From: Bacteroidales bacterium UBA2764 | GTDB lineage: Bacteria; Bacteroidota; Bacteroidia; Bacteroidales; Paludibacteraceae | DNA length: 5,153 nucleotides | Reading direction: 5' to 3' | NCBI GenBank assembly: GCA_002352705.1 | Contig: DEIW01000049.1 | Span: 1-5,153, forward strand | Part shown: positions 1 through 5,153 of the stretch, in pieces | Numbering within the stretch: the stretch's first letter is position 1 | Layout of the letters: the number at the start of each line of letters is the position of its first letter | Notes under the pieces: model-generated | What the model was told of the DNA's origin: nothing | The model's database searches: none | What the model saw: only the letters and a program-made list of their open reading frames with translations | Position numbers and translations under genes: made by a program

Positions 1-3000
1 TCGTCGAGTTGCTCCATCGTACATCCGTCGAAGATAGGAGTGGAGAACTTAACGCCTAATTCCTGGCCAGCCCAACCGAGGACAGCCTCGAAGATCTGAC
101 CGATATTCATACGTGACGGCACACCCATCGGGTTCAAGACGATATCTACCGGGGTACCATCCGCAAGGAACGGCATGTCCTCAACACGGACAATCTTGGA
201 TACGATACCTTTGTTTCCGTGACGACCTGCCATCTTATCACCTACGCGGATCTTACGGCGCTTTGCGATATAAACCTTAGCCATCTGGATGATACCGTTA
301 GGTAACTCGTCACCGATAGTGAGGTTGAATTTCTCGCGTTTGAGGGCGGCGTCCATCTCCTTATATTTCGCGATATAATTGAGTACGCACTTAGCTACAA
401 GTTCGTTCTTGTGCTCATCGTTCGTCCATCCCTCCAGCAATACGGAGAAATAATCGATAGCATCCAAACGTTCTTTGCTGAAATGCTGTCCCTTGCTGAT
501 CAACTCGGTACCCAGAATATCCTTAACCGATACAGCTTGACGACCATTGAGCAGAGTATAGAGTTTGTCAATCAGTTGCTCGCGCAATACCTCTGCCTGC
601 TCACGGAACTTGAGGTCCATCTTCTGGATAGTCTCTTTGTCCTCCATCTTCTGCTTGCGGTCTTTGTTGGCACGCGCATACAGTTTCTTGTCGATGATAA
701 CACCGTCAAGAGAAGGACTGGCCTTCAGTGAGGCATCTTTTACATCTCCGGCTTTGTCACCGAAGATTGCTTTCAGCAGTTTCTCCTCAGGACTCGGGTC
801 TGTCTCACCCTTCGGGGTAATCTTACCGATCAGGATATCGCCCGGCTGGATATAAGCACCGATACGGATAATACCGTTCTCATCCAGATCCTTGGTAGCC
901 TCCTCGGATACGTTGGGGATATCGGCGGTGAATTCCTCCATACCGCGTTTTGTATCACGCACCTCAAGCAACTGCTCAACTACGTGAACAGAGGTGTACA
1001 TATCCTCTCGAACGATACGCTCGCTCAGCACGATAGCATCCTCGTAGTTATATCCTTTCCAAGGAATATAGGCTACTTTCAGGTTCTTACCCAGCGCTAA
1101 CTCGCCATTCTGGGTAGCATAACCTTCCGTCAGTATCTGTCCCTTCTCCACCTGATCGCCTTTGCGTACCAGCGGATGCAGGTCGATAGTAGTATTCTGG
1201 TTGGTTTTCTCGAACTTAGGCAGTTTGTATTCCTTCTCGGGAGTATCGAAACTTACAATCTCTTCCTCCTCGGTACGCTCGTAGCGGATACGGATGACAT
1301 CAGCGTCCACATAAGTCACCGTACCGGTACCCTCAGCCACAATCTGCGTGCGGCTGTCGGTCACGAGTTGCTCCTCGATACCGGTACCTACAATCGGAGC
1401 CTCAGAGGTAATCAACGGAACGGCCTGGCGCATCATGTTCGATCCCATCAACGCACGGTGAGCATCATCGTGCTCCAGGAACGGAATCAAAGCAGCAGCA
1501 ACCGAAGCTATCTGGCATGGTGCCACATCCATCAGGTTCACCTCGCTCGGAGCTACGACAGGGAAATCGGCACCCAGACGGGTCTTTACCTTGCTGCGGA
1601 TGAAACTACCATCCTCGCGCAACGGTGCGTTACCCTGTGCAACAACCTGATTCTCCTCATCCTCCGCGGACAGGTAGATAACATGATCGTTATCGAGGTC
1701 CACGACGCTGTCTTTCACCTTGCGGTACGGCGTTTCGATGAAACCGAGATCGTTGATTTTCGCATAGATACACATTGAAGAAATCAAACCGATATTCGGG
1801 CCCTCCGGCGTCTCAATAGGACAGAGACGGCCGTAGTGGGTATAGTGTACGTCTCGCACCTCGAATCCGGCACGGTCACGACTCAGACCACCAGGACCAA
1901 GGGCCGACATACGGCGCTTGTGGGTGATCTCAGCCAACGGGTTCTGCTGATCCATAAACTGGCTCAGAGCGTTGGTTCCGAAATACGAGTTAATGATACT
2001 GGAGATAGATTTAGCATTGATCAGGTCAGTCGGTGTGAAGACTTCGTTGTCACGCACGTTCATACGCTCACGGACAGTACGAGCCATACGGGCCAGACCT
2101 ATTCCGAACTGATTGAAAAGCTGCTCGCCTACCGTGCGCACACGACGGTTGCTCAAGTGGTCGATATCATCCACCTCGGCATTGCTGTTAATCAGCATCA
2201 CGAGGTATTTGATAATCTCAATCATATCCTCTTTCGTCAGGACACGGGTATCCTCAGGAATCGACATGTTGAGCTTGCGGTTGATACGGTAACGACCTAC
2301 CTCACCTAAATCATAACGTTTCTGGGAGAAGAAGAGGTTCTGGATCATCTCTCGCGCTGTGGCATCATCAGCCGGATCTGCATTACGCAACTGACGGTAG
2401 ATATACAGCACTGCCTCTTTCTCCGTCTTGGCAGGGTCTTTCTGCAAGGTGTTGAAGATGATGGAGAAATCGTTCTCGCGCTCCTGGTCTTTGTGTAACA
2501 GAATGGATTTGGAGCCGGACTCCATGATGATATCAATCACTTCCGGGGTCAGCTCGGTCTCACGCTCTACTACAATCTGGTTACGCTCGATGGATGACAC
2601 CTCACCGGTATCCTCATCTACGAAATCCTCAATCGTAGGCTTCATCACATATCCGGCCAACTTGCGACCAACACATGCTTCCAACGCCTCGCGGTTCACT
2701 TTTACTTCCTCAGCCAAGTCAAAGCAGTTCAGAATATCCTTATCGGATTCAAAACCGATGGCACGGAGAAGAGTGGTTACCGGTAATTTCTTCTTACGGT
2801 CGATGTAAGCATACATCACCTTGTTGATATCCGTAGCAAACTCAATCCACGATCCTCGGAAGGGGATGATACGCGCCGAATAGAGTTTCGTACCGTTACT
2901 ATGCATCGAGGTGCCGAAGAACACGCCCGGCGAACGATGCAGCTGACTTACGATAACGCGCTCGGCACCATTAATCACAAAAGTACCCTTCGGCGTCATG

Positions 3001-3380
3001 TACGGGATTGTACCTAAGTAAACATCGGAAACTACTGTGTCGAAATCCTCATGATCCGGATCCTCACAACTCAAACGCAACTTTGCTTTCAAAGGGACAC
3101 TATAGGTCAGACCGCGCTTGATGCACTCCTCAATGGAGTAACGGGGACGGTCTACCGAGTAATCCAAGAAAGCCAGCGTAAAACTGTTGCGGGTATCCTG
3201 AATCGGAAAGTTCTCCGAGAATACCTTAAAGAGTCCCTCTTTACGACGTTGCTCAGGGGTACTGTCCATCTGAACAAAATCCTGGAAGGACTTTAATTGA
3301 ATCTCCAAAAAGTCAGGATAGGGCATATGCTTCTGCATACGACTGAAATTGACTCTTTGCTGTTTTTTAGTTGTAGCCAT
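1..3380 (-). CDS. rpoB: DNA-directed RNA polymerase subunit beta (3' end beyond window)
   Basis: Beta subunit of core RNA polymerase, which forms one pincer of the enzyme and part of its catalytic centre. The reading frame is open from the ATG at 3380 to the window edge, giving 1126 complete codons; roughly 140-150 residues of a typical Bacteroidales RpoB (about 1270) are missing. The start is supported by the N-terminus, where RVNFSRMQKHMPYPDFLEIQ and KSFQDF follow a short lysine-rich lead. The rifampicin region spans about residues 471-496, with D477, H487 and S492 matching E. coli D516, H526 and S531, so it looks rifampicin-sensitive. GYNYEDA holds E780 and D781 (E. coli E813/D814). GDKMAGRHGNKG holds K1049 and K1057 (E. 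coli K1065/K1073), which lie near the active site. A charged, probably coiled-coil stretch around residues 890-1030 resembles the insert E. coli has at this place. No frameshift or internal stop was seen in the parts I translated. rpoC is expected just downstream, outside the window. Confidence 0.98.
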   Translation of the reverse strand, partial: MATTKKQQRVNFSRMQKHMPYPDFLEIQLKSFQDFVQMDSTPEQRRKEGLFKVFSENFPIQDTRNSFTLAFLDYSVDRPRYSIEECIKRGLTYSVPLKAKLRLSCEDPDHEDFDTVVSDVYLGTIPYMTPKGTFVINGAERVIVSQLHRSPGVFFGTSMHSNGTKLYSARIIPFRGSWIEFATDINKVMYAYIDRKKKLPVTTLLRAIGFESDKDILNCFDLAEEVKVNREALEACVGRKLAGYVMKPTIEDFVDEDTGEVSSIERNQIVVERETELTPEVIDIIMESGSKSILLHKDQERENDFSIIFNTLQKDPAKTEKEAVLYIYRQLRNADPADDATAREMIQNLFFSQKRYDLGEVGRYRINRKLNMSIPEDTRVLTKEDMIEIIKYLVMLINSNAEVDDIDHLSNRRVRTVGEQLFNQFGIGLARMARTVRERMNVRDNEVFTPTDLINAKSISSIINSYFGTNALSQFMDQQNPLAEITHKRRMSALGPGGLSRDRAGFEVRDVHYTHYGRLCPIETPEGPNIGLISSMCIYAKINDLGFIETPYRKVKDSVVDLDNDHVIYLSAEDEENQVVAQGNAPLREDGSFIRSKVKTRLGADFPVVAPSEVNLMDVAPCQIASVAAALIPFLEHDDAHRALMGSNMMRQAVPLITSEAPIVGTGIEEQLVTDSRTQIVAEGTGTVTYVDADVIRIRYERTEEEEIVSFDTPEKEYKLPKFEKTNQNTTIDLHPLVRKGDQVEKGQILTEGYATQNGELALGKNLKVAYIPWKGYNYEDAIVLSERIVREDMYTSVHVVEQLLEVRDTKRGMEEFTADIPNVSEEATKDLDENGIIRIGAYIQPGDILIGKITPKGETDPSPEEKLLKAIFGDKAGDVKDASLKASPSLDGVIIDKKLYARANKDRKQKMEDKETIQKMDLKFREQAEVLREQLIDKLYTLLNGRQAVSVKDILGTELISKGQHFSKERLDAIDYFSVLLEGWTNDEHKNELVAKCVLNYIAKYKEMDAALKREKFNLTIGDELPNGIIQMAKVYIAKRRKIRVGDKMAGRHGNKGIVSKIVRVEDMPFLADGTPVDIVLNPMGVPSRMNIGQIFEAVLGWAGQELGVKFSTPIFDGCTMEQLD

Positions 3381-3520
3381 TATTTTGGATGGTTAATAAT
3401 TGTTTAACAGAATTAAACTGTTGGTAATGAATAATTTAAATCTAAATCAGCGGGTTGTAATTTTATAGTATTTTAACATTCCCTTTATAATAATTACCAA
3501 ATTTTTCAGTTTATTAACTA
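3381..3520 (-). promoter_or_regulatory. AT-rich 5' leader of rpoB
   Basis: About 140 bases lie between the last stem-loop of the rplL-rpoB spacer and the rpoB ATG. The stretch is very AT-rich, with one GC-richer patch near 3449-3458. The bases just before the ATG (CATCCAAAATA) contain no Shine-Dalgarno motif, which is normal for Bacteroidota, where A-rich leaders usually drive initiation. I looked for the Bacteroidota promoter pattern (TTG near -33, TAnnTTTG near -7). Only one-mismatch -7 candidates turned up, such as TAATTCTG at about 3407-3414, with no TTG at the right distance. An internal rpoB promoter is therefore possible but not supported. A small inverted repeat at 3402-3422 is listed separately. 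Confidence 0.45.
3402..3422 (-). repeat. Overlapping inverted repeats in rpoB leader
   Basis: Two short inverted repeats share the same bases. GTTTAA at 3402-3407 pairs with TTAAAC at 3413-3418 around a 5-base loop. AACAG at 3406-3410 pairs with CTGTT at 3418-3422 around a 7-base loop. They overlap, so only one can form at a time. Stems of 5-6 mostly A-T pairs are weak and could arise by chance in DNA this AT-rich. The position, 22-42 bases before the rpoB start, is the only reason to note them. Confidence 0.25.
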
Positions 3521-3540
3521 TTCTGTCCTATTGAGCAGAA
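3521..3540 (-). repeat. Weak stem-loop following the attenuator-like hairpin
   Basis: TTCTG at the start and CAGAA at the end of this minus-strand segment form a 5-pair stem. One mismatch follows, then a possible wobble pair and a C-G pair around an AATA loop. The stem begins two bases after the strong hairpin at 3542-3578 and uses part of that hairpin's U-rich tail. It could therefore compete with, or stack on, that structure. It is a weak stem by itself and may be incidental. Confidence 0.3.
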
Positions 3541-3578
3541 AAGGTTTAGACCCTCATTTTGCGTGAGGATCTAAACCT
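3538..3578 (-). terminator. Attenuator-like stem-loop between rplL and rpoB
   Basis: In the minus-strand RNA, AGGTTTAGA (3578-3570) pairs perfectly with TCTAAACCT (3550-3542). One U-G wobble follows (3569 with 3551), then CCTCA (3568-3564) pairs with TGAGG (3556-3552), closing a 7-base loop. That makes 15 consecutive pairs. The stem is followed by TTTTC, a short U run suited to partial termination. The one non-Watson-Crick position is an allowed G-U pair only in minus-strand RNA; on the plus strand it would be a C-A mismatch. This points to a structure that works in the rplL-rpoB transcript. E. coli has a partial terminator and an RNase III cleavage site in the equivalent spacer. I infer a similar role in lowering rpoBC expression relative to the ribosomal proteins, or in processing the mRNA. 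A full terminator is unlikely because rpoB lies downstream with no clear promoter of its own. Confidence 0.6.
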
Positions 3579-3581
3579 ATT

Positions 3582-3598
3582 CCACTCCGTTAGAGTGG
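3582..3598 (-). repeat. Small perfect stem-loop after the rplL stop codon
   Basis: CCACTC (3598-3593 on the minus strand) pairs with GAGTGG (3587-3582) around a 5-base loop, TAACG. The stem has six pairs, four of them G-C. It lies 15 bases after the rplL stop codon and three bases before the long hairpin at 3542-3578. No U tract follows it, so it is not a terminator alone. It may protect the 3' end of the rplL message or form part of a composite structure with the next hairpin. Confidence 0.45.
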
Positions 3599-3613
3599 TT
3601 GGGCAGGGAGGTA

Positions 3614-3994
3614 TTACTTCAGTTCTACCTCAGCACCTACTTCTTCGAGAGCTTTCTTCAAAGCCTCTGCAGTAGCTTTGTCAACGCCTTCCTTAACGTT
3701 TGCAGGAGCAGCGTCTACGATATCTTTAGCCTCTTTCAGGCCAAGACCGGTTTGCTCTTTAACTGCCTTTACTACCTGGAGTTTGTTTGCACCTGCGCTC
3801 TTCAGAACTACGTCGAAAGAGGTTTTCTCCTCAGCTGCAGCAGCTTCGCCGCCAGCAGCAGGAGCAGCAGCAACTGCTACAGCTGCAGCAGCCGGCTCAA
3901 TTCCGTACTCCTCTTTGAGGATAGTAGCGAGTTCATTTACTTCCTTAACAGTAAGGTTAACTAATGTTTCAGCAATAACTTTAAGATCTGCCAT
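3614..3994 (-). CDS. rplL: 50S ribosomal protein L7/L12
   Basis: Stalk protein of the large ribosomal subunit, present as dimers bound to L10. It recruits translation factors such as EF-Tu and EF-G and stimulates their GTPase activity. The 126-residue length is normal. Residues 1-36 form the N-terminal dimerisation and L10-binding domain (VKEVNELATILKEEYGIEPA). Residues about 37-57 are the flexible Ala/Gly-rich hinge. Residues about 58-126 are the globular factor-binding domain, with the signature KAVKEQTGLGLKEAKDIVD and the ending EEVGAEVELK. The ATG at 3994 gives the expected N-terminus MADLKVIAETLVNLT. It is preceded by an A/T-rich stretch (TTTATAAGACA) with no Shine-Dalgarno motif. The gene lies 81 bases after rplJ and 233 bases before rpoB, the usual order. 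The hinge is encoded by GCA/GCT-rich DNA that looks repetitive, but this only reflects the alanine content. Confidence 0.98.
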   Translation of the reverse strand: MADLKVIAETLVNLTVKEVNELATILKEEYGIEPAAAAVAVAAAPAAGGEAAAAEEKTSFDVVLKSAGANKLQVVKAVKEQTGLGLKEAKDIVDAAPANVKEGVDKATAEALKKALEEVGAEVELK

Positions 3995-4039
3995 TGTCTT
4001 ATAAATTTTAAATGTTTTTTATTCAGTTAATTTGTTTTT

Positions 4040-4079
4040 TCGGAATATCGGTATTTCGATATATCGATACTTCGATTAT
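4040..4079 (-). repeat. Degenerate 8-bp tandem repeat in rplJ-rplL spacer
   Basis: On the plus strand TCGG or TCGA recurs at 4040, 4048, 4056, 4064 and 4072, exactly every 8 bases. Each is followed by a 4-base A/T-rich linker: AATA, TATT, TATA, TACT, TTAT. That makes five units, the first two with TCGG and the last three with TCGA. The final linker contains the rplJ stop codon (4076-4078), so the array begins right at the end of the gene. It contains a perfect 12-base palindrome, TCGATATATCGA, at 4056-4067. In minus-strand RNA, ATATCG and CGATAT can also pair around a 6-base loop. The role is unknown: it could be a mini-satellite expanded by slippage, an RNA structure between two genes with very different protein yields, or a protein-binding site. 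Confidence 0.75.
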
Positions 4080-4606
4080 TCAGCGCGCTCACCGAGCGTC
4101 TGGAGTACACCATGAATGGTGTTTTGTCCGCTCTGAAGTGCAGAAACGACATTCTTCGCCGGCGACTGCAGCAATGCAACCAATTCAGCGATAAGTTCGT
4201 TCTTGGACTTGATAGAGCAGAGGAACTCGAGATTCTGCTTGCCTACGTAAACGGTCTCCTCTACGTATGCAGCTTTGAGTTGTGGCTTTGCCTCACCGGT
4301 CTTGTCACCCTTTGTAAACTCTTTGATGAGTTTTGCGGGTACGTTACCTGTGTTGCTAAGCATAAGTGCGGTATTACCCTTGAGAGCACCGAAAATGTCT
4401 GCCTCCACGCCCTTTTTCTCAAGTGCTTTCTGAAGCAATGTATTCTTGGCCACCAAGAGTTTGATGTCCTGTTTGAAGCATGCGCGACGCAATTCGCTCG
4501 TTTTCTCAGCATTCAAGCCCTCGATATTCACGAGGTAGAAATGAGAATACTCAGCCAACTGGGCGCCAAGAGCCTCAATAACGAGATTTTTATCTTCCTT
4601 TTTCAT
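4076..4606 (-). CDS. rplJ: 50S ribosomal protein L10
   Basis: Base of the ribosomal factor-binding stalk. Its N-terminal domain binds 23S rRNA together with L11, and its C-terminal helix carries the L7/L12 dimers. In E. coli the L10-L12 complex also represses translation of its own mRNA. The 176-residue length fits the family. The N-terminal part (MKKEDKNLVIEALGAQLAEY, then SHFYLVNIEGL) and the middle block LLVAKNTLLQKALEKKG are typical of L10. The C-terminal stretch AELVALLQSPAKNVVSALQS and the ending GQNTIHGVLQTLGERAE match Bacteroidota L10. The ATG at 4606 is supported by the N-terminus and by AAGGA five bases upstream. The gene starts 22 bases after the rplA stop, so the two are surely cotranscribed. 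The short gap leaves no room for an L10 leader there, so any autoregulatory site must lie elsewhere. Confidence 0.98.
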   Translation of the reverse strand: MKKEDKNLVIEALGAQLAEYSHFYLVNIEGLNAEKTSELRRACFKQDIKLLVAKNTLLQKALEKKGVEADIFGALKGNTALMLSNTGNVPAKLIKEFTKGDKTGEAKPQLKAAYVEETVYVGKQNLEFLCSIKSKNELIAELVALLQSPAKNVVSALQSGQNTIHGVLQTLGERAE

Positions 4607-4611
4607 ACTTG

Positions 4612-4617
4612 TCCTTT
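4612..4617 (-). promoter_or_regulatory. Shine-Dalgarno-like motif before rplJ
   Basis: The minus strand reads AAAGGA followed by five bases and then the rplJ ATG, a spacing suitable for pairing with the 16S rRNA tail. Neither rplL nor rpoB has such a motif in this window. In Bacteroidota, Shine-Dalgarno sequences are uncommon and the anti-Shine-Dalgarno is largely masked. The match is partial (AAGGA, not AGGAGG) and may be chance in an A-rich gap. Confidence 0.4.
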
Positions 4618-4628
4618 GTTTTTAGAGA

Positions 4629-5153
4629 TTAAAGCGATTTGGTATCGATCTTAATACCCTGACTCATAGTGCTGGAAAGATAAACGCTCTTGATGTACTC
4701 TCCTTTCGATACCGCCGGTTTCAGATGCTTGATTGTCTCGATAAACGCATTGGCGTTCTCTGCAATCTTCTCAGCGCTGAAACTAACTTTACCGATGGAA
4801 GTATGTACAATACCGAACTTGTCAACTTTGAAGTCAATCTTACCACCTTTTACCTCTTTTACTGCTTTTGCAACATCCATGGTTACAGTACCGCTCTTGG
4901 GGTTCGGCATCAGGCCACGAGGACCCAGCACACGACCCAGGGCACCAATTTTACCCATGATCTGAGGCATGGTGATGATGACGTCAATGTCCGTCCATCC
5001 ACCTTTGATCTTTTCAATATACTCATCCAGACCTACATAGTCAGCACCTGCCTCTTTGGCAGCCGCCTCTTGATCCGGAGTACAGAGTGCGAGAACGCGA
5101 ACCACTTTACCCGTTCCGTTAGGAAGTGCGACAACGCCGCGAACCATCTGGTT
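4629..5153 (-). CDS. rplA: 50S ribosomal protein L1 (5' end beyond window)
   Basis: L1 binds 23S rRNA at the mobile stalk next to the E site and helps release deacylated tRNA. In E. coli it also represses its own operon by binding the mRNA. The window holds the last 174 codons plus the stop; the first 55-60 residues of a protein usually about 230 long are cut off. The frame is open to the edge and enters as NQMVRGVVALPNGTGK, which matches the conserved VRG-LP-GTGK block. The Met at 5147 lies inside that block and is not the start. The family signature GRVLGPRGLMPNPKSGTVT lies around 4872-4928 and is followed by the RNA-contacting region FGIVHTSIGKVSFSAEKI. The C-terminus YIKSVYLSSTMSQGIKID is also typical. 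rplK is expected upstream, outside the window. Confidence 0.97.
   Translation of the reverse strand, partial: NQMVRGVVALPNGTGKVVRVLALCTPDQEAAAKEAGADYVGLDEYIEKIKGGWTDIDVIITMPQIMGKIGALGRVLGPRGLMPNPKSGTVTMDVAKAVKEVKGGKIDFKVDKFGIVHTSIGKVSFSAEKIAENANAFIETIKHLKPAVSKGEYIKSVYLSSTMSQGIKIDTKSL

Noticed and set aside
1176..1778. Open reading frame of 200 codons on the plus strand
   Set aside because: It lies wholly antisense to conserved rpoB codons. The protein has no recognisable domain and its composition is what a shadow frame would give.
3491..3516. Possible promoter with AAAATTTG as the -7 element
   Set aside because: It departs from the TAnnTTTG pattern and has no TTG at a suitable distance upstream; such near matches are frequent in AT-rich DNA.
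3542..3578. Bidirectional terminator also serving a plus-strand transcript
   Set aside because: No T run follows the hairpin on the plus strand, there is no plus-strand gene, and the plus-strand stem contains a C-A mismatch.
3835..3897. GCA/GCT-rich repeat in rplL
   Set aside because: It is explained by the Ala/Gly-rich hinge of L7/L12, which is low-complexity in the protein in all bacteria.
3678..4004. Serine/alanine-rich plus-strand frame over rplL
   Set aside because: It is the antisense reading of the alanine-rich L7/L12 hinge and its flanks; there is no independent evidence for a gene.
4040..4079. CRISPR-like array
   Set aside because: The repeats are 4-base cores with 4-base linkers, far too short for CRISPR repeats and spacers, and no cas gene is nearby.
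4112..4654. Open reading frame of 180 codons on the plus strand
   Set aside because: It is antisense to rplJ, spans the rplA-rplJ gap and just enters the 3' end of rplA. The real genes on the minus strand are unmistakable, so this is a shadow.

Overview
The window is a piece of the conserved ribosomal protein / RNA polymerase cluster. All genes read on the minus strand, in transcription order rplA (L1, 5' end cut off by the right edge), rplJ (L10), rplL (L7/L12) and rpoB (RNA polymerase beta, 3' end cut off by the left edge). The proteins look like those of Bacteroidota, most probably order Bacteroidales. Support comes from the RpoB N-terminus, the rifampicin-region wording (SQFMDQQNPLAEITHKRRM), a 176-residue L10 ending in NTIHGVLQTLGERAE, and AT-rich, mostly Shine-Dalgarno-less leaders. 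I cannot name a genus from this sequence.

Layout from right to left (5' to 3' on the minus strand). rplA occupies 5153-4629. A 22-bp gap with an AAGGA motif follows, then rplJ (4606-4076). Next is an 81-bp spacer holding a striking repeat with an exact 8-bp period that begins at the rplJ stop codon, then rplL (3994-3614). A 233-bp spacer then carries three consecutive stem-loops, the central one a 15-pair attenuator-like hairpin followed by a short U run, and after these an AT-rich leader. rpoB (3380 to 1) runs out of the window after 1126 complete codons.

The genes supply two machines. L1 forms the ribosomal L1 stalk, L10 and L7/L12 form the factor-binding stalk, and RpoB carries much of the polymerase active site. 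In E. coli the matching rplL-rpoB spacer holds a partial terminator and an RNase III site that make polymerase subunits less abundant than ribosomal proteins. The hairpins here sit in the same place and may do the same job; that is inference.

The genes themselves are ordinary and intact. I see no mobile element, CRISPR array, tRNA or rRNA, and no new multi-gene system. What merits a second look is in the two larger spacers: the 8-bp periodic repeat and the hairpin cluster.
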